Shown piece after piece: positions 8,203 through 17,181 of a stretch of 64,000 nt of DNA. The translations under genes and the position numbers were made by a program. Origin of the DNA: Mucilaginibacter pedocola (GTDB taxonomy: Bacteria > Bacteroidota > Bacteroidia > Sphingobacteriales > Sphingobacteriaceae). The stretch is taken from NCBI RefSeq assembly GCF_002013915.1, contig NZ_MBTF01000034.1, positions 124,001-188,000 on the forward strand, written 5' to 3'. Numbering within the stretch: position 1 is the stretch's first letter; every line of letters starts with the position of its first letter. The notes under the pieces were generated by a model. That model was not told the DNA's origin, ran no database searches, and saw only the letters and a program-made list of their open reading frames with translations.

Positions 8203-8574
8203 ATGGCAAGATACTTAACCGAAGAACAGCTCATTGCACACTTACGGCTTGATAAAGCTGTAGAACAATGGTTGGGAGTTATTAAAGAGGAAACTTATAC
8301 AATAATCAAATGGCTCCGTATAGACAAAGAATCGGCAAGTCAATATTCGGTAGCTTATTTTGAATGTTTTGATGAAGGAGAGGAAGACTTCGTTGATATT
8401 TATGAATTCTCTCAGTTGGATCCTGATGAGCCTTTTGGAGTAATTAACTCATTTGATACTGTAGAAGATGCACTAAAATTTGATGATACATCCTATACCG
8501 CCATGATCGGCAAATATGTTTCAGCGGGTTCGATTCAGGAAGAATATCTGGATTACCTCGAATCGCGAAGCTAA
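8203..8574 (+). CDS. Hypothetical acidic cytoplasmic protein
   Basis: The 123-residue product is soluble and acidic in its middle part (ECFDEGEEDFVDIYEFSQLDPDEPFG). It has no signal peptide, membrane segment or motif I recognise. The frame looks real because of its regular codon use and a promoter-like TAACTTTG just upstream. It stands alone between a plus-strand glycosidase and the convergent nrdA gene. It could be a SMI1/immunity-like small protein, but this is not supported by any specific residue. Confidence 0.65.
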   Translation: MARYLTEEQLIAHLRLDKAVEQWLGVIKEETYTIIKWLRIDKESASQYSVAYFECFDEGEEDFVDIYEFSQLDPDEPFGVINSFDTVEDALKFDDTSYTAMIGKYVSAGSIQEEYLDYLESRS

Positions 8575-8605
8575 CTCCGCCTATCCAAACATCCTCGCCT
8601 GGATG

Positions 8606-8706
8606 TAAACATTTGTAAGCGTCCACGCTTACTTTTATTCGCGAGCTTAGCCTCGTGAGCGTGGACGCTCAGAAATGTTATTGCGTCAGGCGTAGACGCC
8701 TGACGC
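8606..8706. repeat. Cluster of three small palindromes between convergent genes
   Basis: Three hairpins are packed together: GTAAGCGT/ACGCTTAC at 8615-8632, TGAGCGT/ACGCTCA at 8656-8671 and GCGTCAGGCGT/ACGCCTGACGC at 8683-8706. The first two share the core AGCGTCCACGCT in opposite orientation and could pair with each other. The cluster resembles a REP-type intergenic mosaic. Confidence 0.75.
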
Positions 8707-8735
8707 GGCATCAAAACCACTAACCCACCTTCATT

Positions 8736-8801
8736 GCCGTCCTCATTTAAAGGACGGCATATAACCAAAAATGCCGGAGAACTTTTCAGTTTCCGGCATT
8801 T
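8736..8801 (-). terminator. Terminator hairpins downstream of nrdA
   Basis: On the minus strand the stem AAATGCCGGA/TCCGGCATTT (8769-8801) is followed by a T-rich run, a good intrinsic terminator for nrdA. A second hairpin (GCCGTCCT/AGGACGGC, 8736-8758) lies just beyond it. Confidence 0.75.
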
Positions 8802-8850
8802 AAGCATTAAGTAATTATTTCTTCGGACTTTCCGACCGCGGACTTCCGAC

Positions 8851-11226
8851 TTAGGCCGAGCAAGTAACGCAGCCTTCTTCCATTGAGCAAGTTGGGCCGG
8901 CCGGTACATCTTCGGTGGCGCTGTCGGCAACCACTTCCGGTATAACGGCTTCCATGTTTTTGCCTGCCTGGTTCTCCACGGTAAATTTAACCGCTTGCGA
9001 AGCTGCCTGTGTACGCAGGTAATACATACCTGTTTTAAGGCCTTTCTTCCATGCGTAGAAGTGCATCGAAGTAAGCTTGCTTGCATTTGGCGAGTTGATG
9101 AACAGGTTAAGCGATTGCGACTGGCAAATATATGCGCCCCTGTCGGCAGCCATATCAATGATGTTACGCATCTTGATCTCCCAAACGGTTTTGTAGAGCT
9201 CTTTGATATCAGCAGGTATCTCAGCAATGTTCTGGATAGAACCGTTAGCGCTGATGATCTTATCCTTCATGGTGTTGGTCCAAAGACCAAGGTTCACCAG
9301 GTCGCGCAGCAAGTGTTTGTTTACTATTACGAATTCACCGCTCAATACACGGCGGGTGTAAATGTTAGAGGTGTATGGCTCAAAGCACTCGTTGTTACCC
9401 AATATCTGCGAAGTTGATGCAGTTGGCATCGGAGCTACTAACAGCGAGTTGCGCACGCCGTGGTTCATTACGTCAAGGCGCAGGTTATCCCAATCCCAAC
9501 GGGTGCTGGCAGGTTTCTCGTTCCACAAGTCGAACTGGAACTGGCCTTTTGACAGCGGTGAACCTTTAAAGGTTTCGTAAGCACCATCTTTTATAGCCAG
9601 GTCTTTAGAAGCTGTCATGGCTGCAAAGTAGATCGTTTCAAATATCTCTTTGTTCAGTTGTTTAGCTTCTTCGCTCTCGAATGGTAAACGCAGCAGGATA
9701 AAGGCATCAGCCAGACCTTGCACACCTAAACCAATCGGGCGGTGGCGCAGGTTGCTGTAACGTGCTTCTTCTACCGGGTAATAGTTATGATCAATGATCT
9801 TGTTCAGGTTCAAAGTAGCCTGGTAGGTTACTTCGTACAGTTTCTGATGGTCAAATTCGCCGTTGATCACGTAGCGTGGCAATGCAAGCGATGCCAGGTT
9901 ACATACGGCAACTTCTTTATCCGAGGTGTACTCGATTATCTCGGTGCAAAGGTTCGAGCTTTTAATGGTACCCAGGTTCTGCTGATTGCTTTTTGCGTTA
10001 GCAGCATCTTTGTACAATAGGTATGGCGTACCGGTCTCAACCTGGCTATCCAATACCGCGAACCAAAGCTCTTGTGCTTTTATGGTTTTGCGTGCACGGC
10101 CTTCTTTTTCGTATTTGGTGTAAAGCGCCTCAAATTCGTCGCTGTGGCAATCTGCCAAACCCGGTGCTTCGTGCGGGCAGAAAAGGCTCCAGTCTTCGTT
10201 AGCTTCAACGCGTTTCATGAACAGGTCTGATACCCACAGGGCGTAGAACAAGTCGCGGGCGCGCATTTCTTCTTTACCGTGGTTTTTACGCAGGTCAAGG
10301 AACTCGAAGATATCAGCATGCCATGGCTCTAAGTAAATAGCGAAGGCACCTTTACGCTTGCCACCGCCCTGGTCTACATAACGGGCAGTATCGTTAAATA
10401 CTTTCAGCATCGGGATGATACCGTTGCTGGTACCGTTTGTACCGCTGATGTATGAACCTGTAGCACGCACATTGTGGATGCTTAGGCCTATACCGCCTGC
10501 GCTCTGCGAAATTTTTGCAGTTTGTTTCAGGGTATCGTAGATGCCTTCGATGCTGTCGTCCTTCATGGTAAGCAGGAAGCACGATGACATTTGTGGTTTT
10601 GGTGTGCCGGCGTTGAACAGGGTTGGCGTAGCATGTGTGAACCAGCGCTCGCTCATCAGGTTGTATGTAGTGATAGCGCTATCGATATCGTTTTTGTGGA
10701 TACCAACGGCCACACGCATAAACATGTGCTGCGGGCGCTCGGCTATTTTACCATCTATTTTTAACAAGTACGATTTCTCGAGAGTTTTGAAACCGAAGTA
10801 ATCGAAACCGAAGTCGCGATCGTAAATGATGCTGCTATCTAAAATATCAGCATTCTGCTGAATAATTTCGTGCACATCATCAGCCAGCAAAGCAGCGTTC
10901 TTACCGGTTTTTTTGTCAACGTATTCGTACATACGTTTCATAGTTTCCGAGAACGACTTGGTGGTGTTTTTGTGCAGGTTGCTCACCGCTATACGCGAAG
11001 CCAACAGTGCATAATCGGGGTGCTTGGTGGTTAACGATGCCGCTGTTTCTGCTGCAAGGTTATCCAACTCAGACGTGGTTACGCCATCAAACAAACCTTC
11101 AATTACTTTTTTTGCCACATCAATCGGGTCTACCAATGTAAACCCGTAGCACAATTTCTCAATTCGCGCTGTAATCTTGTCGAATTTTACCGACTCTCTC
11201 CTGCCGTCTCGTTTTACTACGTACAT
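8851..11226 (-). CDS. nrdA: Ribonucleoside-diphosphate reductase, alpha (catalytic) subunit, class Ia
   Basis: The 791-residue protein reduces ribonucleoside diphosphates to deoxy forms together with NrdB. An ATP-cone allosteric domain occupies residues ~1-90 (MYVVKRDGRRESVKFDKI). The catalytic barrel shows SSCFLL with the redox-active Cys, the radical-site loop SSNLCTE, and the partner cysteine in VAVCNLASL. The C-terminus ends in CVTCSA, the flexible tail that passes electrons from thioredoxin. nrdA follows nrdB with a 122-bp gap on the same strand, an inverted order compared with the usual nrdAB. It is probably transcribed from the nrdB promoter. Confidence 0.95.
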   Translation of the reverse strand: MYVVKRDGRRESVKFDKITARIEKLCYGFTLVDPIDVAKKVIEGLFDGVTTSELDNLAAETAASLTTKHPDYALLASRIAVSNLHKNTTKSFSETMKRMYEYVDKKTGKNAALLADDVHEIIQQNADILDSSIIYDRDFGFDYFGFKTLEKSYLLKIDGKIAERPQHMFMRVAVGIHKNDIDSAITTYNLMSERWFTHATPTLFNAGTPKPQMSSCFLLTMKDDSIEGIYDTLKQTAKISQSAGGIGLSIHNVRATGSYISGTNGTSNGIIPMLKVFNDTARYVDQGGGKRKGAFAIYLEPWHADIFEFLDLRKNHGKEEMRARDLFYALWVSDLFMKRVEANEDWSLFCPHEAPGLADCHSDEFEALYTKYEKEGRARKTIKAQELWFAVLDSQVETGTPYLLYKDAANAKSNQQNLGTIKSSNLCTEIIEYTSDKEVAVCNLASLALPRYVINGEFDHQKLYEVTYQATLNLNKIIDHNYYPVEEARYSNLRHRPIGLGVQGLADAFILLRLPFESEEAKQLNKEIFETIYFAAMTASKDLAIKDGAYETFKGSPLSKGQFQFDLWNEKPASTRWDWDNLRLDVMNHGVRNSLLVAPMPTASTSQILGNNECFEPYTSNIYTRRVLSGEFVIVNKHLLRDLVNLGLWTNTMKDKIISANGSIQNIAEIPADIKELYKTVWEIKMRNIIDMAADRGAYICQSQSLNLFINSPNASKLTSMHFYAWKKGLKTGMYYLRTQAASQAVKFTVENQAGKNMEAVIPEVVADSATEDVPAGPTCSMEEGCVTCSA

Positions 11227-11348
11227 GTTTTCTGATATTTTAAATAGTTAGTGTTTAAAGTGGATGATGGGGCTACTCTAAAACCAACAGTTTAATAAAT
11301 AATTAATTAGGGGTATATGTTTTGCGGCCAGGGAAAGCCGCGGTATTA

Positions 11349-12323
11349 TTAAAAATCTTCGTCCAGCGAGAAAGCTTTGCTTTCGGCACTGCTGTTCATT
11401 ACGCCACTTTTTTGGTAATCGCCAACTCGTTTTTCAAAGAAATTGGTTTTGCCTTGCAAGCTTATCATCTCCATAAAATCGAACGGATTGGTAGAGTTAT
11501 AAAACTTAGGGTAACCCAGTTCGGCAAGCCACCTGTCGGCAACGAACTCGATATACTGGCTCATCAACTTGGCATTCATACCAATTAAGCTTACCGGCAG
11601 CGCATCATTTATAAATTCTTTCTCTATCTCTACCGCATCGGTAATAATTTTGGTGACTGCTTCGGTGCTTAATTTGTTCTCCAGCATTTTGTACAACAAG
11701 CAAGCAAACTCGCAGTGCGAACCTTCATCGCGAGATATCAGCTCGTTACTAAAAGTTAAGCCCGGCATTAAACCGCGTTTTTTCAGCCAGAATATAGAAC
11801 AGAAACTACCCGAGAAGAATATACCTTCAACCGCTGCAAATGCCACCAAACGCTCGGCAAAGGTGCCGTTGTTTATCCAGCGCAGCGCCCACTCGGCTTT
11901 TTTACCTACACAAGGCACAGTTTCTATAGCGTGGAACAAGCGGTCTTTCTCAGCCGGGTCTTTTACATATGTATCAATTAACAAAGCATAAGTTTCCGAG
12001 TGGATGTTCTCCATCATAATCTGGAAACCGTAGAAGCAACGGGCCTCGGGCAATTGCACCTCGCTCATGAAATTGATGGCCAGGTTCTCGTTCACTATAC
12101 CATCACTGGCAGCAAAAAATGCCAATATGTGCGATATGAAGTGTTTTTCGCCGGCGTTAAGGCTCTCCCAGTGTTTCAGGTCGTCGCCCAGGTCAATTTC
12201 TTCGGCAGTCCAAAAACTGGCTTCTGCCTTTTTATACATTTCCCATATTGCGGGATACTTGATGGGCAGGATCACAAAGCGGTCTTTGTTCTCTCTCAGC
12301 AATAATTCGGTTTCCTCTGGCAT
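11349..12323 (-). CDS. nrdB: Ribonucleoside-diphosphate reductase, beta (radical) subunit, class Ia
   Basis: The 324-residue protein carries the diiron centre and radical for NrdA. The ferritin-like helices contain the iron ligands in NLAINFMSEVQLPEAR, MMENIHSETYALL and DEGSHCEFA. The C-terminal tail ends in FSLDEDF, the short acidic/aromatic peptide that docks on the alpha subunit. It is the first gene of the nrdBA unit. Upstream lies an unusually long leader with a possible pseudoknot. NrdR-type regulation cannot be shown from the sequence. Confidence 0.95.
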   Translation of the reverse strand: MPEETELLLRENKDRFVILPIKYPAIWEMYKKAEASFWTAEEIDLGDDLKHWESLNAGEKHFISHILAFFAASDGIVNENLAINFMSEVQLPEARCFYGFQIMMENIHSETYALLIDTYVKDPAEKDRLFHAIETVPCVGKKAEWALRWINNGTFAERLVAFAAVEGIFFSGSFCSIFWLKKRGLMPGLTFSNELISRDEGSHCEFACLLYKMLENKLSTEAVTKIITDAVEIEKEFINDALPVSLIGMNAKLMSQYIEFVADRWLAELGYPKFYNSTNPFDFMEMISLQGKTNFFEKRVGDYQKSGVMNSSAESKAFSLDEDF

Positions 12324-12596
12324 CGCGTATTTGTATGTTTTGTAATTAAAAATTCAGCCCTTTGTTACTATCCTTATAGCTTTTGTGTGTACCTGGTGTT
12401 TGCCGACAAGAATACCTCCCGAGTTTTTTTGAGAAAAGCCAAAAGCTATCCCTTCTACTCGCTCCAAACACCCTCACTTATCCTTGTTATTAAACTTATT
12501 TTAATACACATGCCCATGTGTTTTCGTCATGGGTTTTCTCCAATTTTGCGGCAGGTAGATACCACTCACCGGATAGCGTTGTTAGAACTTATACTC
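12324..12596 (-). promoter_or_regulatory. Long structured 5' leader of nrdBA with possible H-type pseudoknot
   Basis: Between the candidate promoter at 12597-12604 and the nrdB start lie about 270 bases without a gene. In the minus-strand RNA four segments occur in the order A (12472-12465, GGTGTTTG), B (12449-12440, ATAGCTTTTG), A' (12402-12395, CAAACACC) and B' (12385-12376, CAAAAGCTAT). A pairs with A' over 8 bp and B with B' over 10 bp, both perfectly. The interleaved order is that of an H-type pseudoknot with loops of 15, 37 and 9 nt. B' ends 52 bases before the start codon. Further upstream, 12506-12521 and 12513-12533 form two mutually exclusive small hairpins. A cis-regulatory RNA is inferred; it could also be chance. 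Confidence 0.45.
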
Positions 12597-12604
12597 CAAA
12601 GATA
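12597..12604 (-). promoter_or_regulatory. Candidate -7 promoter element for nrdBA
   Basis: TATCTTTG on the minus strand matches TAnnTTTG. No clear -33 TTG box is seen at the expected distance, so the call is tentative. Confidence 0.4.
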
Positions 12605-12926
12605 GGGAGTGTGTTTATTGAATGTTAATCGAAGTTCTTAACACCACCTTAGAGTTATACACAACAGTAAAATAAATTTGGTTTTAACGGCATTCTTTTT
12701 CGGCTTTCAATCATTTAATATTCAGTTAATTACAAAAGCAAACCAGCACCCATTTGTTTAAAATTGCGTAACGCTGACATAACATTGGCTTCAATTTAAA
12801 CAGGCAAAAAACACGGCGTTTTTACGCTTAAAAAAGGCTGTTTTTAGCATAAAAAAGGGCTTTTATGAACCGAGTAGAAATACGGTATTTCGCCTGCCGC
12901 TGTCCACAAAAAAAATGTGGAAAACA

Positions 12927-12959
12927 AAAATTCCCGACTTTTTTGGAGGCGGGAATTTT
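12927..12959 (-). terminator. Intrinsic terminator of msrB
   Basis: A perfect 10-bp stem (AAAATTCCCG/CGGGAATTTT) is followed on the minus strand by TTTGTTTTCC. It lies 24 bp after the msrB stop. Confidence 0.85.
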
Positions 12960-12983
12960 CAATTGTTTTACCATTATTAAAAT

Positions 12984-13355
12984 TTATTTTACATCATCCG
13001 CCGATACAAACTTCATCGATAAGGAATTTACGCAGTGCCGGGTGTTTTTAGGCGTCATGTACTCGCCCTGGAAAACGTGACCCAAATGCGCACCGCAATT
13101 AGCGCAAAGTATTTCGGTACGGCGGCCATCGGCATCGGTTTCCCAACGCACGGCACCGGGTATCTCATCATCAAAACTTGGCCAGCCGCAAAACGATTCA
13201 AATTTATCCTCGCTGCGGTACAGCGGAGCATCGCAGCGCTTGCATACGTACAAGCCCTGTGCCTTGTTGTTAAGCAAAGCGCCGGTAAACGGGCGCTCCG
13301 TTCCTTTATGTAGTATTACGTATTCTTCTTCGGGGGTTAATTGATTGTATTCCAT
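12984..13355 (-). CDS. msrB: Peptide-methionine (R)-S-oxide reductase MsrB
   Basis: The 123-residue single-domain protein repairs oxidised methionine (R-sulfoxide) using thioredoxin. The two zinc-binding pairs are Cys38/Cys41 (VCKRC) and Cys84/Cys87 (CANCG). The catalytic cysteine is Cys108 in RHCVNS, and the substrate-pocket stretch FCGWPSF is intact. There is no signal peptide, so it acts in the cytoplasm. The gene stands alone, ended by a strong terminator, between the nrd unit and a divergent hypothetical gene. The upstream 250 bp contain short Bacteroidetes-type intergenic repeats. Confidence 0.95.
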   Translation of the reverse strand: MEYNQLTPEEEYVILHKGTERPFTGALLNNKAQGLYVCKRCDAPLYRSEDKFESFCGWPSFDDEIPGAVRWETDADGRRTEILCANCGAHLGHVFQGEYMTPKNTRHCVNSLSMKFVSADDVK

Positions 13356-13475
13356 TTTATTTTTATTACACCGATTCCACAGATTTTAATGATTTAACCG
13401 ATTGCCTTGGAATGATCGAATTTCGTCTTTCGGACTTACCGGACATCCGACTTTCGGACTCTTTTCTTACATAAA
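13354..13475. repeat. Small interspersed motifs (ACCGATT and TTCGGACT types)
   Basis: The stretch has the motifs ACCGATT (13371, 13399) and TTTCGGACT (13427, 13452). Similar ACCGAT clusters occur at 38078-38112 and TTCGGACTT at 8822. They look like degraded intergenic repeats. No gene or strong hairpin is seen. Confidence 0.4.
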
Positions 13476-13604
13476 TATACGACATTTTGCCGGCACCTAA
13501 TGTTTTGCAGGGCGATGTTTACACTGGTTTGACGGTACCGCAGCGCGCATTTATTTCTGCAACAAACGGCCATATAATGCGTTGAACAAGTATATATTTT
13601 GCCT

Positions 13605-14078
13605 ATGACCCAGCTATTATTACTCACCCTGCTTTTGCCCATGAAACAAACTTCGGTCGATACCGAATTAAACGCAGTGACACATATCGCAAGCATCGAT
13701 ACCTCGAAGTATGCTGTACTGCCCTTCAACAGCGGGCGCGATGGCTTTGTATTTGGCAAGGAGTATACCGCTGCCGACCTCAACGACGACGAGATAAAAC
13801 ACATCGAGAAGATAATATCCGTAGCCATTACCGAGCACAACAAACAGGCAAAAAACAAAGTGGATAAACCCGGCAAATACTATAAACAGATAATAGCCGT
13901 AACCAACCCCAAGGGCGAGAAGGAAGTATGGGTAAATTGCTTTTGCACGCCTTATGAAAAGCGGCATTGGCGCAAAGGTGTAGTAATGGTTCTCGACGGC
14001 GGCCCCTGCTTTTTTAATATCAAGATAAATTTGAGCACCACTACAGTGATGAGTTTGCAGGTGAATGGAGTAGCATAA
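13605..14078 (+). CDS. Hypothetical exported protein
   Basis: Starting at the ATG at 13605 rather than an in-frame TTG two codons earlier, the product has 157 residues. A short hydrophobic N-terminus (MTQLLLLTLLLP) looks like a signal peptide without an obvious cleavage site. The mature part is basic and soluble, with VWVNCFCTPYEKRHWR and VLDGGPCFFNIKINL conserved-looking segments holding three Cys. I do not recognise the family. It is convergent with the serine hydrolase gene and is followed by a palindromic repeat that may serve as a shared transcript end. Confidence 0.6.
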   Translation: MTQLLLLTLLLPMKQTSVDTELNAVTHIASIDTSKYAVLPFNSGRDGFVFGKEYTAADLNDDEIKHIEKIISVAITEHNKQAKNKVDKPGKYYKQIIAVTNPKGEKEVWVNCFCTPYEKRHWRKGVVMVLDGGPCFFNIKINLSTTTVMSLQVNGVA

Positions 14079-14082
14079 CGCC

Positions 14083-14172
14083 TGTCCCCCTAACCGCCTG
14101 AAGGGGGAACAGAAGTTGATTTTAAGCAACGCTACTCAATGGCTCCCCCTTCAGGGGGCTAGGGCCGGAGCT
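14083..14172. repeat. Inverted-repeat element of the CCCCCTTCAGGGGG family
   Basis: Two arms around CCTGAAGGGGGAAC (14097-14110) and GCTCCCCCTTCAGGGGG (14142-14158) enclose about 32 bp. The same arm sequence occurs at 15879-15911 and in three elements inside the dcw cluster. It fills the gap between two convergent genes. Confidence 0.8.
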
Positions 14173-15688
14173 ACTGCACCACATCCAAATGATACTCTTG
14201 TATCAGCGGAGGGTTTTCGGGCGTTAATGTAAAACTCACCCGAATGTTAGCCTTCTCGCCTTTGATGATAAAATACCCGCGTAATTGGTTCTCGGCAACT
14301 ACATCGCCTATACTTACCGTTTTACCCGCTTTTTCAAAAGCTTCGGTGGCGGCTACTTTTAGTTTATCAGGAAAGTAATCTGAAAAGAAGTTATCGGCAA
14401 ATATGCCGCTGGCTTTGGCGGTGTCCCAATTTGCTATAACATTAAGTAGTTCCGCTTTACGTTGGTTCAGGATGTTAGATGGCGGCAGCACACGGGGCTT
14501 TATGCCTGATAGCATCAGCAAGGTATCCAGCGCGGCATTATTGATAGGCGCGGCGCGTGCATAAGTAACGTTGCCGAAGGAAACGATGCCTACGCCATAG
14601 TCGGGCATTACGTTCCATTGGCTGCCGAAGCCGGGTAGGCCACCGGTGTGGCCAACATAAATGCGGTTGTCGCAATCCTTCATCCAGCGGAGGCCGTAAG
14701 CATATGCGGTAACATTGGGGCATGGCCTGCCGGTTGGTGTTTTGGCATTGGCTGTAAGGTAGTTTACATCCCAAGGGTATTGCATCTCACGCACCGAACT
14801 GCGTTTGACGGGGCCTGTTTCGGCATCATTCCTTACCGGCCAGGCATCCAAATGCAACGCCATGTATTTGCTAAAATCTTCAATGCTGGTTATCAGGCCG
14901 CCCATAGCGCCGTACGCACCATCGTGCAGCAGAGGCTGCTCTACCCATTGCCCGTCAAGCCAGCGGTAGCCATGGGCCAGTTTATCTTTGGGCACTCTAT
15001 CATACTCCCAATAGGTATGCAGCATACCCAGTGGCTTCAATATATTTTCGGTAATGTAAACCTGATAGGTTTTACCGCTTACCTTTTTAATGATATAACC
15101 CAGCGTAGCAAAACCAAGATTGCTGTACTCGTAACCCAAGCCCGGGTTTGTAGATAGTGATACACCTTTTTTGTAGATGGCTATCAGTTCTGCATCGCTC
15201 ACGGCCAATTGGCGGTCGCCCCAGGGATTATCTTCGGGGAAGCCTGCAGTATGGGTAAGTAAGTTGCGCACTGTGAAGGGTGTAGCATCTTTAGTTAGAT
15301 ATTTGGTGCCCTTCATCTCGGGGATGTAGAGATAGGCAGGGTCGTCCAGTTTCAGTTTCCCCTGGTCGCGCAGCTTGAGTATTGCCATGGCGGTTAAGCT
15401 TTTTGTCATGCTGGCAATACGAAATTCCGATTTGCTATCCACTGATATCTTTTTAGCAATATCGGTATACCCTATCCCGCCGGTATGCACCAACTTGCCA
15501 TCTACCACAATACCATAAGCCGTGCCGGGCCAATGGTTCTTTTCGGCGTAGTCTTTATATAGTTGGTCTATCACCGGGAAGGTAGCCTCTATCTTCTTCA
15601 ACCTGTCGGCATCTGTAAAGGTAGCGGGTTTGTATTGGGCGAGGGCTAAGCTGGGAAGGAAGGAAATGGCGTAGAGGAGTTTGCGCAT
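14171..15688 (-). CDS. Serine hydrolase, class C beta-lactamase-like
   Basis: The 505-residue protein has a signal peptide (MRKLLYAISFLPSLALAQ) and the penicillin-binding/beta-lactamase fold. Its motifs are SMTK (nucleophile Ser, general-base Lys) in RIASMTKSLTAM, YSN in YEYSNLGF, and HTGG in VGHTGGLPGFG in place of KTG. A C-terminal ~110-residue lipocalin-like region follows the hydrolase domain. Such periplasmic enzymes are esterases or D-amino peptidases rather than true beta-lactamases in most cases; the substrate here is unknown. It is transcribed alone and ends against a repeat element. Confidence 0.85.
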   Translation of the reverse strand: MRKLLYAISFLPSLALAQYKPATFTDADRLKKIEATFPVIDQLYKDYAEKNHWPGTAYGIVVDGKLVHTGGIGYTDIAKKISVDSKSEFRIASMTKSLTAMAILKLRDQGKLKLDDPAYLYIPEMKGTKYLTKDATPFTVRNLLTHTAGFPEDNPWGDRQLAVSDAELIAIYKKGVSLSTNPGLGYEYSNLGFATLGYIIKKVSGKTYQVYITENILKPLGMLHTYWEYDRVPKDKLAHGYRWLDGQWVEQPLLHDGAYGAMGGLITSIEDFSKYMALHLDAWPVRNDAETGPVKRSSVREMQYPWDVNYLTANAKTPTGRPCPNVTAYAYGLRWMKDCDNRIYVGHTGGLPGFGSQWNVMPDYGVGIVSFGNVTYARAAPINNAALDTLLMLSGIKPRVLPPSNILNQRKAELLNVIANWDTAKASGIFADNFFSDYFPDKLKVAATEAFEKAGKTVSIGDVVAENQLRGYFIIKGEKANIRVSFTLTPENPPLIQEYHLDVVQ

Positions 15689-15830
15689 GGGAGTGATGTT
15701 ATTGACCGAATTTAAGAAAAATTCCTGTCATCCTGAGCGAAGCGAAGGAACTATTAGCCACAAAGGCTTAGTAGATTTGCATATCCACAAATAGATGCCT
15801 CGTCCCTAAGCATGATAAAAGAACCCACAA

Positions 15831-15862
15831 AAAAGCCCCGGCTTATTCAACCGAGGCCTTTT
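15831..15862 (-). terminator. Intrinsic terminator of sucD
   Basis: On the minus strand GGCCTCGG and CCGGGGC form an imperfect stem followed by TTTTTTG. It lies about 50 bp after the sucD stop. Confidence 0.7.
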
Positions 15863-15878
15863 AAATATTTGTAATCCT

Positions 15879-15911
15879 GTTCCCCCTTCAGGGGGTTAGG
15901 GGGCTGAGCTT
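15879..15911. repeat. Single arm of the CCCCCTTCAGGGGG repeat family
   Basis: GTTCCCCCTTCAGGGGG followed by TTAGGGGGCTGAGC lies directly after the sucD stop. It is the same arm as in the dcw junction elements, here without a partner arm. Confidence 0.75.
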
Positions 15912-15912
15912 C

Positions 15913-16785
15913 TTACTTAGCCAACTCTTCTGCCATGGCAGCGCCAATTTCGGCAGGAGACTCTACTACACGGATACCGCACTCGCGCATGATAGCCATT
16001 TTAGCAGCAGCAGTATCATCGGCACCGCCAACAATTGCACCTGCGTGGCCCATACGGCGTCCCGGAGGCGCTGTTTGGCCGGCAATAAAGCCTACAACCG
16101 GCTTAGTACCGTTCTCTTTGATCCAACGGGCAGCATCAGCTTCCATGCCGCCACCAATTTCGCCTATCATGATGATACCATGAGTTTCAGGGTCGTTCAT
16201 CAGCATTTCAACAGCTTCTTTGGTTGGGGTACCTATGATTGGGTCGCCGCCTATACCGATAGCTGTGGTGATACCTAAACCAGCTTTAACAACCTGGTCA
16301 ACCGCTTCGTAAGTTAAAGTACCTGATTTTGAAACAACACCTACGTTGCCTTTTTTGAAGATGAAGCCCGGCATAATGCCAATTTTTGCTTCGTCGGCAG
16401 TGATAACACCCGGGCAGTTAGGGCCAATTAAACGGGCATCTTTATCTGCCAGGTATTCTTTTACTTCAATCATATCCTTTGTAGGGATACCTTCGGTAAT
16501 GCAAACAATAACTTTTATACCTGCTTCGGCAGCTTCCATAATGGCATCTGCACCAAATGCGGGAGGTACAAAAATGATAGATACATCGGCACCTGTAGCA
16601 ACAACCGCATCTTTCACGGTGTTAAACACAGGCTTATCTAAATGGGTTTGGCCACCTTTGCCGGGGGTTACACCGCCCACCAACTGAGTACCATACGCAA
16701 TCATTTGTTCTGCATGGTAGCTACCTTCTTTACCGGTAAAACCCTGCACTATAACTTTAGAATCTTTGTTTACAAGAACGCTCAT
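15913..16785 (-). CDS. sucD: Succinate-CoA ligase, alpha subunit
   Basis: The 290-residue protein is the CoA-binding, phosphohistidine subunit of the TCA-cycle enzyme that converts succinyl-CoA to succinate with formation of ATP or GTP. An N-terminal Rossmann CoA-binding domain (VQGFTGKEGSYHAEQMI) is followed by the ligase domain. The phosphorylated His lies in GRRMGHAGAIVGG. The beta-subunit gene sucC is not adjacent, as is common in Bacteroidetes. A small membrane-protein gene lies 54 bp upstream on the same strand and could share the transcript. Confidence 0.95.
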   Translation of the reverse strand: MSVLVNKDSKVIVQGFTGKEGSYHAEQMIAYGTQLVGGVTPGKGGQTHLDKPVFNTVKDAVVATGADVSIIFVPPAFGADAIMEAAEAGIKVIVCITEGIPTKDMIEVKEYLADKDARLIGPNCPGVITADEAKIGIMPGFIFKKGNVGVVSKSGTLTYEAVDQVVKAGLGITTAIGIGGDPIIGTPTKEAVEMLMNDPETHGIIMIGEIGGGMEADAARWIKENGTKPVVGFIAGQTAPPGRRMGHAGAIVGGADDTAAAKMAIMRECGIRVVESPAEIGAAMAEELAK

Positions 16786-16838
16786 CGGCTTTTTGATTTT
16801 AGTACGGCAAAGCTAAGTTTATTGCCCTTAAAGTCAAA

Positions 16839-17045
16839 TTAAATTTTAAGCCTTAAACTATAAACCGGTGTATTATTTACAATTGGCTTACGGGGCGCAA
16901 AAGTGAAGGGTTTATCGTGTAAATTATAAATGAGCAGAATTAACAACGGGACACTAAAAATAATAAGCACACCAAAACACAACACTATATACATAATGCG
17001 CGACATTGGGGAAGAGACGCTTGCGTGGATAGATGTTTTACTCAT
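16839..17045 (-). CDS. Small single-helix membrane protein
   Basis: From the ATG at 17043-17045 the product has 68 residues: a polar N-terminus (MSKTSIHASVSSPMSR), one strong membrane helix (~residues 17-40) and a basic tail. An upstream start would add 14 residues without hydrophobic character. I do not recognise it. It lies directly before sucD on the same strand. Single-helix proteins of this size may be partners of larger membrane proteins, but nothing here shows it. The call depends on the helix and spacing only. Confidence 0.45.
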   Translation of the reverse strand: MSKTSIHASVSSPMSRIMYIVLCFGVLIIFSVPLLILLIYNLHDKPFTFAPRKPIVNNTPVYSLRLKI

Positions 17046-17181
17046 AAGTAGTAGGTTGGTACGGTTTGTAATACCTAACTGGCACACATAATAACCAACG
17101 GTTAAATATTTTGTTTAGTCTGTGTTAAACTATGTTAAAGTTTTTTGTTACAGGTAACCGGGGGCTTAATTTTAAGCGCTA

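Noticed and set aside
12324..12983. A cobalamin or other known riboswitch before nrdB
   Set aside because: No B12-box or other familiar conserved core was found; only the unassigned pairings are reported.
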